Shown one piece after another: positions 1 through 7,933 of a DNA stretch of 54,820 nucleotides. A program made the position numbers and the translations under genes. The DNA is from Paenibacillus hemerocallicola (GTDB taxonomy: Bacteria; Bacillota; Bacilli; Paenibacillales; NBRC-103111), in assembly GCF_006265175.1 (NCBI RefSeq), contig NZ_VDCQ01000068.1, positions 1 through 54,820 on the forward strand, written 5' to 3'. Below the pieces are notes generated by a model, which saw nothing but the letters and a program-made list of their open reading frames with translations, was not told the origin of the DNA and made no database searches. Position 1 is the first letter of the stretch; each line of letters opens with the position of its first letter.

Positions 1-250
1 CGTCGAATGGCTGGATTCGGCCGCATTTCCCAGGGATTAACAGGTCAGTAACGTTGAAAACAGCACTATTTCGACCAAGGTCGAGCAATATTAACGGATA
101 GGGTCGGTTTGAACACTATTTCCAGAACACTATTTCCGTCGAATGGCTGGATTCGGCCGCATTTCGCAGGGATTAACGGGTCAGTAACGTTGAAAACAGC
201 ACTATCTCGATCCTGGTCGAGCAATATTAACGGAATAGAGTCGGTTTGAG
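1..250. repeat. 136-bp direct repeat, two copies
   Basis: Positions 1-113 and 137-250 are near-identical and offset by 136 bp. Each runs from CGTCGAATGGCTGG to GGTCGGTTTGA and holds a small dyad: TCGACC, 2 bp, GGTCGA in copy 1, and CTCGA, 6 bp, TCGAG in copy 2. A more diverged partial copy follows near 433-480, with matching pieces CGGTTTGAAC, TTATTTGC and GGGCCGCGTTTCCC. No protein or RNA gene is recognised in it, and the first copy may continue to the left of the window. Confidence 0.85.
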
Positions 251-488
251 TTACTACTCAGGTACAACACTTTGTTTTATCGCGGGTCCTGAACACTATA
301 TGTTATGTTTTGGACTTCATAAACTTGTGAATTTCACGTCATTATTGGGCTGCGTTGCAGGATAGATATCAATATATAGTAGCTCGGACGCCAACTTTAC
401 TCAAATTGTTCTATATAGGTACCTAAGTAGTAACCGGTTTGAACCTTATTTGCTCGATCGCCCGATTGGGCCGCGTTTCCCGCGACAA

Positions 489-530
489 GCCCGGCAAAAA
501 ATCGCGTCACTTTTTGGGGCTTTTTTACCT
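489..530 (+). terminator. Hairpin with T-run upstream of htrA
   Basis: AAGCCC...CAAAAA pairs with TTTTTGGGGCTT across a loop, with a small bulge, and is followed by T6. It looks like an intrinsic terminator. It lies about 120 bp before htrA and far from any visible upstream gene, so it either ends a gene outside the window or attenuates a leader. Its right arm contains CGTCACTTTTTGGGG (505-519), the same 15-mer as in the 66-bp tandem repeats at 2307-2529. Confidence 0.55.
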
Positions 531-552
531 TCATTTTAGTTTGTTTTAATGT

Positions 553-580
553 TTGTTTAAGGTTGCGGGTGCAATATATA
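553..580 (+). promoter_or_regulatory. Putative sigma-A promoter of htrA
   Basis: TTGTTT (553-558), 16 bp, TATATA (575-580), about 65 bp before the htrA start codon. The match is moderate. Confidence 0.4.
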
Positions 581-647
581 GACAAGAAGAACAACACAAA
601 GCGTTGCTTCGGCAACAGGGAGAAAGAAAACGGAGGAGGATCTTGCA

Positions 648-2192
648 ATGGACAATAACAAACGCGATTACAGCGACTTTTTCAAGTCGAACGACGAGGA
701 GTCGAACCGCGAAAACCATAACGAGCAGCAGGACAAAACCGAAAAGCCATCCTACTACTATTCGTACGGCCCGTTCAAATCGTCGGCCGGCAGCGAATCG
801 GGGGATACGACGACGGCTTCGTCCGACGACGGAACGTCCCAAGTCGAAATTACCGCGCCCCGTCCGGTACGGCCCTACTTCGGATATTCCGACAGAGGCG
901 GCCAGATGCAGGCGCCGCAAGCCCCCCAGAATCCGTGGGAATTTAACGGAGGCAAGAAAAAATCGGGCTCGTTGAAATCGTATTTCGCCACTTTTTTGGC
1001 TGGTGCGATCGTTGTCGGCAGCTTGATGTTCGCCTCGGACAAATGGAATTTGTTCAGCGACGCGGGCGTGCTGTCGACGAGCAACAGCGCGACGGCCAGT
1101 TCCGTGACAAAGGCCAACGGCAACGGCGGCAATGGAGGAGCGACGACGGCGGCGCTGGAGTCGGTCGTCAGACCGGACAACATTTCGCAGATCGTCAACA
1201 ACGCAAGCCCGGCCGTCGTCAAAATCAATACGTACGCCAAATCGAACACGCGTTCCAGAAGTGGGACCAGCAACGATATATTCGACTACTTCTTCGGCAA
1301 CGGGCAGCGCCAGCAGCAACCGAATAGCGGCGGCACGAATCAGCGTCAAACGCTGGGCATGGGCTCGGGCTTCATCTTCGACAAGGAAGGCTATATTTTG
1401 ACGAACGAGCATGTCGTCAACGGAGCCGACGAGATCGAGGTTGAAGTGCAAGGCTTCACCGAGCCGCTCAAAGCGAAGCTGCTCGGCTCGGAATACAGTC
1501 TGGATTTGGCCGTGCTCAAAATCGAGAAGCAAAGCGGCAAAGAATTCACCGCGCTCCAGCTCGGCAGCTCCGACGACATCAGCGTCGGCGACTGGGTGGT
1601 CGCGATCGGCAACCCATACGGCTTCGACCATACGGTAACGGTAGGGGTGCTCAGCGCGAAGGAACGTCCGATAGATATTCCGGATACGCAGGGCACGCGG
1701 GAATACAAGCATTTGCTGCAAACGGACGCCTCGATTAACCCGGGCAACTCCGGCGGTCCGCTCCTGAACCTGCAAGGCCAAGTCATCGGCATTAATACAG
1801 CAGTCAGCTCGCAAGCGCAGGGTATCGGCTTCGCGATTCCGACAAGCACGGTCACCTCGGTGCTGGAGAACCTCAAAAACAACGTGAAAATCCCGATCCC
1901 TTACATCGGCGTCAACATTCAAGACGTGCCGGAGGAATGGGTGAAGGAGCTGAAGCTGGATAATACAGAGGGGACGATCGTCGCCTCCGTCATCCAAGGA
2001 AGCCCGGCTTCCAAAGCTGATCTGCAACCGTATGACGTCATTACCGAGGTGAACGGGACGAAGGTGAATAATACGGAGGAGTTCCGCAATACGATCAAAA
2101 GCTTGAAGGTAGGCGACAAAGCGACGCTCAACGTCCGCCGCAACGGCAGCACGCTGACGACGGCGGTCATTATCGGAGACATGAATAAATAA
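648..2192 (+). CDS. htrA: HtrA/DegP-family membrane-anchored serine protease with PDZ domain
   Basis: An ATP-independent quality-control protease acting on misfolded proteins at the outer face of the membrane. The 514-residue protein starts at ATG behind GGAGGA. It has a hydrophilic, low-complexity cytoplasmic N-terminus (1-105), one membrane span (about 111-130), a Ser/Gly/Asn-rich linker, a trypsin-like domain and a C-terminal PDZ domain (about 405-500). The catalytic triad is visible as His255 (TNEHVV), Asp286 (SLDLAV) and Ser368 (GNSGGP). The architecture matches Bacillus HtrA/HtrB; the acidic N-terminal tail of about 100 residues is long. A strong terminator follows, so it is probably monocistronic. 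The adjoining regulator/kinase pair and the CssRS pair 12 kb away are plausible controllers, but that is inference. Confidence 0.95.
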   Translation: MDNNKRDYSDFFKSNDEESNRENHNEQQDKTEKPSYYYSYGPFKSSAGSESGDTTTASSDDGTSQVEITAPRPVRPYFGYSDRGGQMQAPQAPQNPWEFNGGKKKSGSLKSYFATFLAGAIVVGSLMFASDKWNLFSDAGVLSTSNSATASSVTKANGNGGNGGATTAALESVVRPDNISQIVNNASPAVVKINTYAKSNTRSRSGTSNDIFDYFFGNGQRQQQPNSGGTNQRQTLGMGSGFIFDKEGYILTNEHVVNGADEIEVEVQGFTEPLKAKLLGSEYSLDLAVLKIEKQSGKEFTALQLGSSDDISVGDWVVAIGNPYGFDHTVTVGVLSAKERPIDIPDTQGTREYKHLLQTDASINPGNSGGPLLNLQGQVIGINTAVSSQAQGIGFAIPTSTVTSVLENLKNNVKIPIPYIGVNIQDVPEEWVKELKLDNTEGTIVASVIQGSPASKADLQPYDVITEVNGTKVNNTEEFRNTIKSLKVGDKATLNVRRNGSTLTTAVIIGDMNK

Positions 2193-2212
2193 GCAACCGC
2201 CGCGACGGGAAG

Positions 2213-2256
2213 AGGAAAGCAGAGGACGCCGGAACGCTCCTCCTGCTTTCCTTTTT
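2213..2256 (+). terminator. Intrinsic terminator after htrA
   Basis: GGAAAGCAGAGGA pairs with TCCTCCTGCTTTCC across a 10-nt loop and is followed by T5. One unpaired position in the stem. Confidence 0.85.
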
Positions 2257-2258
2257 CG

Positions 2259-2290
2259 TTGTCCATTTGATTCGCGGCCGGGGGTATAAT
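2259..2290 (+). promoter_or_regulatory. Putative promoter of the regulator/kinase operon
   Basis: A perfect TATAAT lies at 2285-2290. The best -35 (TTGTCC, 2259-2264) is 20 bp away, longer than ideal, so use may need an activator. If real, transcription starts near 2297 and the whole 66-bp repeat array becomes a 5' leader of about 250 nt. Confidence 0.4.
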
Positions 2291-2306
2291 ACGATAGAAC
2301 TGTCAC

Positions 2307-2529
2307 GAAGGTTTACGTCACTTTTTGGGGAATGGAATCTGGGGTCCCCGAAAAGTACCCGGAATCGACTGCAAAGGGTTACGTCACTTTTTGGGGAATG
2401 GAATCTGGGGGTCCCCGAAAAGTACCCGGAATCGACTGCGAAGGTTTACGTCACTTTTTGGGGAATGGAATCTGGGGTCCCCGAAAAGTACCCGGAATCG
2501 ACTGCGAAGGTTTACGTCACTTTTTGGGG
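2307..2529 (+). repeat. 66-bp tandem repeat array (3 units plus a partial fourth)
   Basis: Units begin at 2307, 2373, 2440 and 2506, with spacing 66, 67 and 66 bp; the fourth is cut off after about 24 bp. Sequence is almost identical between units. Each complete unit contains an inverted repeat, CTTTTTGGGG then CCCCGAAAAG (9 of 10 paired), around a loop of about 15 nt, plus the symmetric GGGGTCCCC. The array fills the space between the putative promoter and the ribosome binding site of the response regulator. It is not a CRISPR: there are no variable spacers. Confidence 0.92.
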
Positions 2530-2547
2530 AGAATGGAGGGGTGCCGA

Positions 2548-3234
2548 TTGAGAGAGCACATTCTGGTTATAGACGACGATGAGAAAATAACGTCCATGCT
2601 GCGGCGTTCGCTCGCGTTCGAAGGGTATTCGGTCACGACCGCGAATAACGGCGCCGAAGGGCTGAAGCAGATGCTGGCGATGGAACCGAGCCTGCTTATA
2701 TTGGACGTCATGATGCCGCACATGGACGGCTGGGAAGTATGCCGGCGCATACGGGAAGGCGGCAGTACGGTGCCGATTCTAATGCTGACGGCGAAGGATG
2801 AAGTAGCCGATCGCGTAAGAGGACTGGATCTCGGTGCCGACGATTATTTGGTGAAGCCGTTCGCGCTGGAGGAGCTGCTGGCGAGAATCCGATCGCTGAT
2901 GCGTCGTCGCGGCGATGCCGCCGAGCAGAAAACGAACCGCACCCAATACGACGATATTACGCTCGATTTGGACACTCGCGAAGTGATCCGCTCCGGAAAG
3001 ACGATCGAGCTCACGACCAAAGAATTCGATTTGCTCCATTTGTTTCTGCAAAATCCGAAGCGGGTGCTGTCGCGGGATATTATTATGGAGAAAATATGGG
3101 GGTACGACTACAGCGGCGAATCGAACGTGCTCGAAGTATACATCGCACTGCTGCGGCAAAAGCTTGAGGAGTACGGCGGCAAGCGGATCATTCAAACGGT
3201 TCGGGGAGCGGGCTACGTACTGAGAGGGGAATGA
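2548..3234 (+). CDS. OmpR/PhoB-family response regulator
   Basis: DNA-binding output half of a two-component system, 228 residues. Receiver domain 1-115 with the acidic pocket DDD (9-11), phospho-acceptor Asp53 (LDVMMP) and Lys103 (VKPF); winged-helix DNA-binding domain about 130-226. TTG at 2548 is chosen as start because GGAGGGG lies 6 bp upstream and the product then begins directly at the receiver fold. An in-frame ATG at 2533 lacks a good ribosome binding site, and an ATG at 2332 would translate the tandem repeats. It is followed 3 bp later by its kinase. The target genes are not visible; the neighbouring htrA is a natural guess. Confidence 0.93.
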   Translation: MREHILVIDDDEKITSMLRRSLAFEGYSVTTANNGAEGLKQMLAMEPSLLILDVMMPHMDGWEVCRRIREGGSTVPILMLTAKDEVADRVRGLDLGADDYLVKPFALEELLARIRSLMRRRGDAAEQKTNRTQYDDITLDLDTREVIRSGKTIELTTKEFDLLHLFLQNPKRVLSRDIIMEKIWGYDYSGESNVLEVYIALLRQKLEEYGGKRIIQTVRGAGYVLRGE

Positions 3235-3237
3235 CGG

Positions 3238-4701
3238 ATGTCGATACGTCTGCGTCTCACGCTCTGGTATTCGGGTATATTGGCCGTAACGCTGCTTGTA
3301 TTCGGAGTAGGACTGTATACGTTTTTCAATTACAAATTGAACAACGATCTGCGCAACGAGCTGATCATGCAGGCGCAGGAGGTCAACAAGGGAATACGCG
3401 GCTACGGCGTTTTTTACACGCTGCCGGATTTGCGGGAATTCAAGTCGGCAGGCATTTTTTTGCAAAGCATCTCGATTCAGGGGCAAATCAAGCGCTCCAG
3501 CAACCTGAAAATCAACCTGCCTTATTCGGAGGAATCGATCAACCGGGTATTGGAAGGCAAGGTCGTCTTCGAAACGATCAGCGTCAATCAGGAATACATG
3601 ATCATGTATTACAGCCCGCTCGTGCTCGAAGGCTCTCTCGTCGGTGTGCTGCAGGTTGCGACCCCGATCGACGACGTCGAGCATTTTCTGTACAATTTAA
3701 GGCTCATTCTGATCGTAATAGGCTTGCTGACCATATTCCTGGCGGCCTCCGCGGGCTGGTTCCTGTCGCGCAAAGCGCTCCAGCCGATCGAGAACGTAAT
3801 CGATGCGGCCAATGCGGTGGAGAAAAGCGCGGACTTGAGCAAGCGGATCGATTACGTCGGACCCAGGGACGAAATCGGTCGTCTTACCGACACGATCAAC
3901 GGCATGCTTTCGCGCATAGAAGGCATGTATTCGGAGCTGGATGAAGCCTATCGCGCCCAGAGGCGCTTCGTCTCGGACGCTTCCCACGAGCTGCGCACTC
4001 CGCTGACTACGATCAGGGGAAATGTGGACCTGCTGGAGAAAGTATGGAAATCGACCGCCCTCGAATCGGGCAAGGGAATCGACACCGGCATTCGGGTCAT
4101 TCAGGACGGCAACGTCGAGCTGTCGCTGGAGGCGATGCATGATATCGCTTCCGAGGCGGAGCGGATGTCGAGACTCGTCAACGATATGCTGTCGCTGGCC
4201 CGGGCCGATGCGGGCTTTACGATGAGCAAGGAGCCGGTGGAAATGAATCCGCTTATCGAGGAAGTGATTCGCCGGGCGCAGTTTTTGCCTCGAAGCGCCG
4301 AATGGATATCCGGAGATTTGACAATGCTCGACGGCGTATATGTACAGGGGAATAAAGATTACTTGCAGCAGCTGCTGTTCATACTCATCGAGAACGCGTT
4401 CAAATATACCGAAGCGGGACACGTCAAGCTGGATGCGCTGTATGCGAACGGGCAGGTCGGCATCCGGGTGAGCGACACCGGAATCGGGATGGACAAGGAC
4501 GAAATTCCTTATATATTCGAACGGTTTTACCGGGCGGATCCGTCTCGCGGCAAAAAGGCCGGGACCGGGCTAGGGCTGTCCATTGCGAAATGGATCATCG
4601 ATCAACACGGAGGCTCGATCGAGGTGAAAACGCGGAAGGAAGAAGGTACCACGTTCATCGTATGGCTGCCCGCCCTGACTTCCCTTTCTTCTGAAGATTG
4701 A
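3238..4701 (+). CDS. HAMP-domain sensor histidine kinase
   Basis: Partner kinase of the preceding regulator, 487 residues. Order: TM1 (about 11-30), an extracellular sensor of about 120 residues, TM2 (about 152-175), HAMP (about 176-230), HisKA with phospho-acceptor His250 (SHELRTP), and HATPase_c with N-box NAFKYTEAG, G1 DTGIGM and G2 GTGLGLSI. All motifs needed for autokinase activity are present. The extracellular domain is not recognised as a named sensor family. No terminator is seen before ispH 69 bp downstream, so some read-through is possible. Confidence 0.94.
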   Translation: MSIRLRLTLWYSGILAVTLLVFGVGLYTFFNYKLNNDLRNELIMQAQEVNKGIRGYGVFYTLPDLREFKSAGIFLQSISIQGQIKRSSNLKINLPYSEESINRVLEGKVVFETISVNQEYMIMYYSPLVLEGSLVGVLQVATPIDDVEHFLYNLRLILIVIGLLTIFLAASAGWFLSRKALQPIENVIDAANAVEKSADLSKRIDYVGPRDEIGRLTDTINGMLSRIEGMYSELDEAYRAQRRFVSDASHELRTPLTTIRGNVDLLEKVWKSTALESGKGIDTGIRVIQDGNVELSLEAMHDIASEAERMSRLVNDMLSLARADAGFTMSKEPVEMNPLIEEVIRRAQFLPRSAEWISGDLTMLDGVYVQGNKDYLQQLLFILIENAFKYTEAGHVKLDALYANGQVGIRVSDTGIGMDKDEIPYIFERFYRADPSRGKKAGTGLGLSIAKWIIDQHGGSIEVKTRKEEGTTFIVWLPALTSLSSED

Positions 4702-4707
4702 ATACGG

Positions 4708-4713
4708 TATAAT
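4708..4713 (+). promoter_or_regulatory. Possible -10 box before ispH
   Basis: A perfect TATAAT lies 58 bp before the ispH start. The hexamer 17 bp upstream (TTTCTT, 4685-4690) is a poor -35. Confidence 0.35.
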
Positions 4714-4770
4714 GAAATTGAAAATAAATCTCAGTTCGAGTCAAATCGTGTCGAAAGCAGGCGGATTGCG

Positions 4771-5721
4771 ATGGAAGTGTTAAAAATATCTCCCAGAGGA
4801 TATTGCTACGGCGTTGTCGATGCAATGGTTCTCGCGCGTCAAACGGCCCGCAACCTCGATTTGCCGCGGCCGATCTATATTTTGGGCATGATCGTGCATA
4901 ATAGTCATGTAACGGATGCGTTCGAAGACGAAGGAATCATTACGCTCGACGGCGCCAACCGACTGGATATTTTGGACCAGATCGAGAAAGGAACGGTCAT
5001 CTTCACCGCTCACGGCGTTTCGCCGGAAGTGCGGAAGCGCGCCCGGGACAAAGGGTTGACGGTCGTCGATGCGACATGCCCCGATGTGACCAAGACGCAT
5101 GTCCTGATCCGGGAGAAGACGGAAGAAGGCTATGAAATTATTTATATCGGCAAGAAGGGGCACCCCGAGCCGGAAGGCGCCATCGGTATAGCTCCCGAAC
5201 ACGTTCACCTTATAGAGAAGGAAGATGAAATCGATCGGCTGCAGCTGTCTTCCGACAAAATCATCATTACGAACCAGACGACGATGAGTCAATGGGATAT
5301 CCGGCATATTATAGGCCGGTTGATCGCCAAATTCCCTTCCGCTGAAGTGCATAACGAAATATGTCTGGCCACTCAGGTGCGCCAGGAAGCGGTGGCCGAG
5401 CAGGCGAAGGAAGCGGATCTCGTCATCGTCGTAGGGGATCCGAGGAGCAACAATTCGAATCGTCTTGCCCAAGTATCGGAAGAGATAGCCGGAACGAGAG
5501 CGTATCGGATATCCGACGTATCGGAAATCAAAACCGAATGGCTGCTCGGCATAACCAAAGTAGGAGTAACGTCGGGAGCTTCCACGCCTACCCCGATCAC
5601 GAGAGAAGTGATCGGATATTTGGAGCAATTCGATTCCAAACGGCCCGAGACGTGGGAAATCAAACGAACGATCAATAAAAGCAAGCTGCTCCCGCCGGTC
5701 AAAGCACTTTCACAAGAATAG
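4771..5721 (+). CDS. ispH: 4-hydroxy-3-methylbut-2-enyl diphosphate reductase
   Basis: Last step of the MEP isoprenoid pathway: reduces HMBPP to IPP and DMAPP using an iron-sulfur cluster. 316 residues, the usual length. The three cluster-binding cysteines are present: Cys12 (GYCYGV), Cys103 (DATCPDV) and Cys198 (NEICLAT). Start ATG follows AGGCGGA. A DUF2062 gene begins 11 bp downstream, probably co-transcribed. Confidence 0.97.
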   Translation: MEVLKISPRGYCYGVVDAMVLARQTARNLDLPRPIYILGMIVHNSHVTDAFEDEGIITLDGANRLDILDQIEKGTVIFTAHGVSPEVRKRARDKGLTVVDATCPDVTKTHVLIREKTEEGYEIIYIGKKGHPEPEGAIGIAPEHVHLIEKEDEIDRLQLSSDKIIITNQTTMSQWDIRHIIGRLIAKFPSAEVHNEICLATQVRQEAVAEQAKEADLVIVVGDPRSNNSNRLAQVSEEIAGTRAYRISDVSEIKTEWLLGITKVGVTSGASTPTPITREVIGYLEQFDSKRPETWEIKRTINKSKLLPPVKALSQE

Positions 5722-5732
5722 GATGGGGACCG

Positions 5733-6284
5733 ATGCCGGTACAAGTGAAGCGTTCAGCCAGAACCGCTAATCCGTCGCGCCTCACTCGGACGTTCAGAGG
5801 AATAGCCCGATGGTTTAAGTACAAATACTTGCTGCTGTCGAGGGCGAAAGGCGGAGCCGCGAAAGTGGCCGCCGGCTTTTCCATCGGTCTTGCCGTGGAA
5901 ATGTTCACTCTGCCGACGTTCGGCCTGGCCTTTTTTCTTATATTTCCGCTTGTTTATATATTCCGGGCCAATTTTGCCGGCGCTTTAATCGGTTTCGTTT
6001 TCGGCAAAATCATTTATATTCCGCTCGCTTTCGTCAATGCGAAGGTTGGCGGCTTGATCGTGCCGGACCGGTTTAACGAGTGGATCTCGTTTTTGCCGTA
6101 TTGGATCGAGAAAATGCTCTACGTCAATGCGAAGCTGATCGTCGGCGGCATCGTGGACGGAACGCTGATCGCCCTGCTGCTCTATTTCCCGCTCAAGCAG
6201 CTGCTTCAGCTGTTTACGTCGAAGCGGTCCGAGAAGCGCCGGGTACGCCGGGAGCAGCTCGTGCTGAAAGAATCGAACAATTGA
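5733..6284 (+). CDS. DUF2062 family membrane protein
   Basis: 183 residues with a basic N-terminus (about 1-38), three or four hydrophobic stretches (about 45-65, 66-85, 88-105, 135-155) and a basic tail. The hydrophobic core GGAAKVAAGFSIGLAVEMFTLP is typical of DUF2062, a family of unknown function found in many Gram-positive and Gram-negative bacteria. It lies 11 bp after ispH and ends the operon before a terminator. The specific role is unknown. Confidence 0.8.
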   Translation: MPVQVKRSARTANPSRLTRTFRGIARWFKYKYLLLSRAKGGAAKVAAGFSIGLAVEMFTLPTFGLAFFLIFPLVYIFRANFAGALIGFVFGKIIYIPLAFVNAKVGGLIVPDRFNEWISFLPYWIEKMLYVNAKLIVGGIVDGTLIALLLYFPLKQLLQLFTSKRSEKRRVRREQLVLKESNN

Positions 6285-6291
6285 TCATGTT

Positions 6292-6327
6292 GGAAGGTCG
6301 CCGGAATTCCGTTTCCGCGGCCTTTTT
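6292..6327 (+). terminator. Terminator after the ispH operon
   Basis: AAGGTCGC pairs with GCGGCCTT across a 15-nt loop and is followed by T6 (one G-U pair). Confidence 0.65.
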
Positions 6328-6407
6328 TCGTCGTTGAGTCGATGTCCGGAGGACTGCAACAGGAAGGTTTCGATCAGAAGCCGTTCTGTCCGGCCATGTT
6401 TTCCCTA

Positions 6408-6436
6408 TTGACGGGAGACGGAATATCGGGTATATT
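6408..6436 (+). promoter_or_regulatory. Sigma-A promoter of the DAHP synthase gene
   Basis: TTGACG (6408-6413), exactly 17 bp, TATATT (6431-6436). Good consensus match, about 115 bp before the start codon. Confidence 0.65.
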
Positions 6437-6552
6437 TACTTTAGCGATTAAAAGCATAAAAGCTTAAAAGCGTATACGCGTTGAAGCGTCTAAGCGAGAA
6501 AAGAAAAGCGATCCGCCAGCCGGACGCACACATACAAGGAGAGTGACTATTT

Positions 6553-7596
6553 ATGATCGCAGTAACGTCCAGCCATATTTCCGACGAGCGCATCGCCGAA
6601 ATCGTCCACCATATCGAGAAGCAAGGCGTACAAGCCCACGTGTCCAAAGGTACGGACCGTACCGTTATCGGCATTATCGGCAAAGCCGATCCGAAGCTGG
6701 CCGAACAGCTTCGCCAAATGTCCGGCATCGAGAACGTCATCAAAATATCGAAATCCTACAAGCTGGCAAGCCGCGATTTCCATCCGGACAATACGGTCAT
6801 CAGCATCAAGGGCGTAGAGATCGGCGGCAACGAGCTCGTTATTATGGGCGGTCCTTGCGCGGTCGAGTCTCCGGAGCAAATCGACGAGATCGCCCGGCTC
6901 GTCAAGGCGGCAGGCGGCCAAGTGCTGCGCGGCGGCGCGTTTAAGCCGAGAACCGGTCCTTACAGCTTCCAAGGCGTCGGGGTGGAAGGGCTGGAGATGA
7001 TGGCCGAAGCCGGCAAGAAGCACGGCCTGCTGACCATCACCGAAGTCATGACGCCGGAATATGTCGATGTTTGCGCCGAGCATGCCGACATTTTGCAGGT
7101 AGGTACGCGCAATATGCAAAACTTCGACCTTCTTCGCAAGCTCGGAACGATTCAAACGCCGGTATTGCTGAAGCGAGGCTTTAGCTCGACTTACGACGAA
7201 TTCCTGAATGCGGCCGAATACATTTTGGCGGGAGGCAACCCGAACGTCATGCTGTGCGAGCGCGGAATCCGAACATTCGAGACGTACACGCGAAACACGC
7301 TCGACTTGACGGCCATTCCGGTTCTTCACCAATTGAGCCATCTTCCGGTCATTTCCGATCCGAGCCATGGAACGGGTCGCCGCGAGCTCGTCGAGACGAT
7401 GTGCAAAGCGTCGGTCGCCGCTGGCGCTGACGGCTTGATCGTCGAGATGCACACCGATCCGGACAATTCGATGACGGGAGACGGCGTGCAGTCGCTGTTC
7501 CCGGACCAATTCGCCAAGCTGCTGCAGGATCTCGAGAAATTGGCTCCGCTGTGCGGCAAAACGTTCGAGACGAAGAAAGAACCGATTCACTCGTAA
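6553..7596 (+). CDS. aroF: 3-deoxy-7-phosphoheptulonate synthase (DAHP synthase, type I-beta)
   Basis: First step of the shikimate pathway: condenses phosphoenolpyruvate and erythrose 4-phosphate. 347 residues: an N-terminal ferredoxin-like regulatory domain (about 1-70) followed by the KDO8P-synthase-like TIM barrel. Visible family motifs are [38 protein letters not shown] and DPSHGTGRR. The N-terminal domain is the form that senses aromatic end products in Thermotoga-type enzymes. ATG start follows AAGGAGAG. Flanked by a strong promoter and a terminator, so it is a single-gene unit. Confidence 0.95.
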   Translation: MIAVTSSHISDERIAEIVHHIEKQGVQAHVSKGTDRTVIGIIGKADPKLAEQLRQMSGIENVIKISKSYKLASRDFHPDNTVISIKGVEIGGNELVIMGGPCAVESPEQIDEIARLVKAAGGQVLRGGAFKPRTGPYSFQGVGVEGLEMMAEAGKKHGLLTITEVMTPEYVDVCAEHADILQVGTRNMQNFDLLRKLGTIQTPVLLKRGFSSTYDEFLNAAEYILAGGNPNVMLCERGIRTFETYTRNTLDLTAIPVLHQLSHLPVISDPSHGTGRRELVETMCKASVAAGADGLIVEMHTDPDNSMTGDGVQSLFPDQFAKLLQDLEKLAPLCGKTFETKKEPIHS

Positions 7597-7668
7597 AAGG
7601 TTGCCGAAAACGAACGGTCCATTCGGGACAAGCGGATACGAATGGCTTGAAACAGCTCTTGACATCAG

Positions 7669-7710
7669 GCTTCCGTCTTATAGACGGGGGCCCTTTTTGC
7701 GTTTTTTTAT
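7669..7710 (+). terminator. Terminator after aroF
   Basis: GGCTTCCGTC pairs with GACGGGGGCC around loop TTATA (two G-U pairs), then CTTTTT and a further T7. Confidence 0.8.
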
Positions 7711-7765
7711 CGAATATTCCAATTTCATCGGAAGCAAAAGCTATTTTTTTGTCGAAATTGTGAAG

Positions 7766-7778
7766 TGAAACGCTTTCA
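7766..7778. promoter_or_regulatory. cre-like palindrome before glnA
   Basis: TGAAACGCTTTCA is a dyad (TGAAA, 3 bp, TTTCA) resembling a CcpA cre site but 1 bp shorter than the 14-bp consensus. It directly abuts the GlnR box. Weak call. Confidence 0.25.
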
Positions 7779-7779
7779 A

Positions 7780-7796
7780 TGTCAACAAAGCTGACA
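7780..7796. promoter_or_regulatory. GlnR/TnrA operator of glnA
   Basis: TGTCA, 7 bp, TGACA is an exact match to the consensus TGTNA-N7-TNACA used by the nitrogen regulators GlnR and TnrA of Bacillota. It ends 28 bp upstream of the glnA -35 box, a usual place for such sites. Confidence 0.85.
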
Positions 7797-7824
7797 TGAT
7801 AATAAAAAATACCTTACATAAGTA

Positions 7825-7853
7825 TTGACGCTGTTTTGAACCTTGCTTATAAT
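7825..7853 (+). promoter_or_regulatory. Strong sigma-A promoter of glnA
   Basis: TTGACG (7825-7830), 17 bp, perfect TATAAT (7848-7853). The GlnR box lies just upstream. Confidence 0.85.
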
Positions 7854-7933
7854 TAATTCCATAATCAATAAAAAACCTGAACAATGATCTTCAGCATTGC
7901 GGAGAATGTTCGGAAATGGGAGGATTTGAAATC

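Larger units (their letters stand above)
251..647. other. Non-coding region before htrA
   Basis: AT-rich DNA with no supported gene. It holds the diverged third copy of the upstream repeat (about 433-480), a terminator-like hairpin (489-530) and the probable htrA promoter. Short open frames here lack ribosome binding sites. Confidence 0.6.

Noticed and set aside
546-2306. Long open frame on the minus strand opposite htrA (586 codons)
   Set aside because: It runs antisense to a gene with clear catalytic motifs, has no ribosome binding site and a composition typical of an opposite-strand shadow in GC-rich coding DNA.
2307-2529. CRISPR array
   Set aside because: The units are contiguous and nearly identical, with no unique spacers, and no cas genes are present.
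2332-2547. Extended N-terminus of the response regulator encoded by the 66-bp repeats
   Set aside because: The receiver domain starts right after TTG 2548, which has the only good ribosome binding site, and the repeats change frame at the 67-bp unit.
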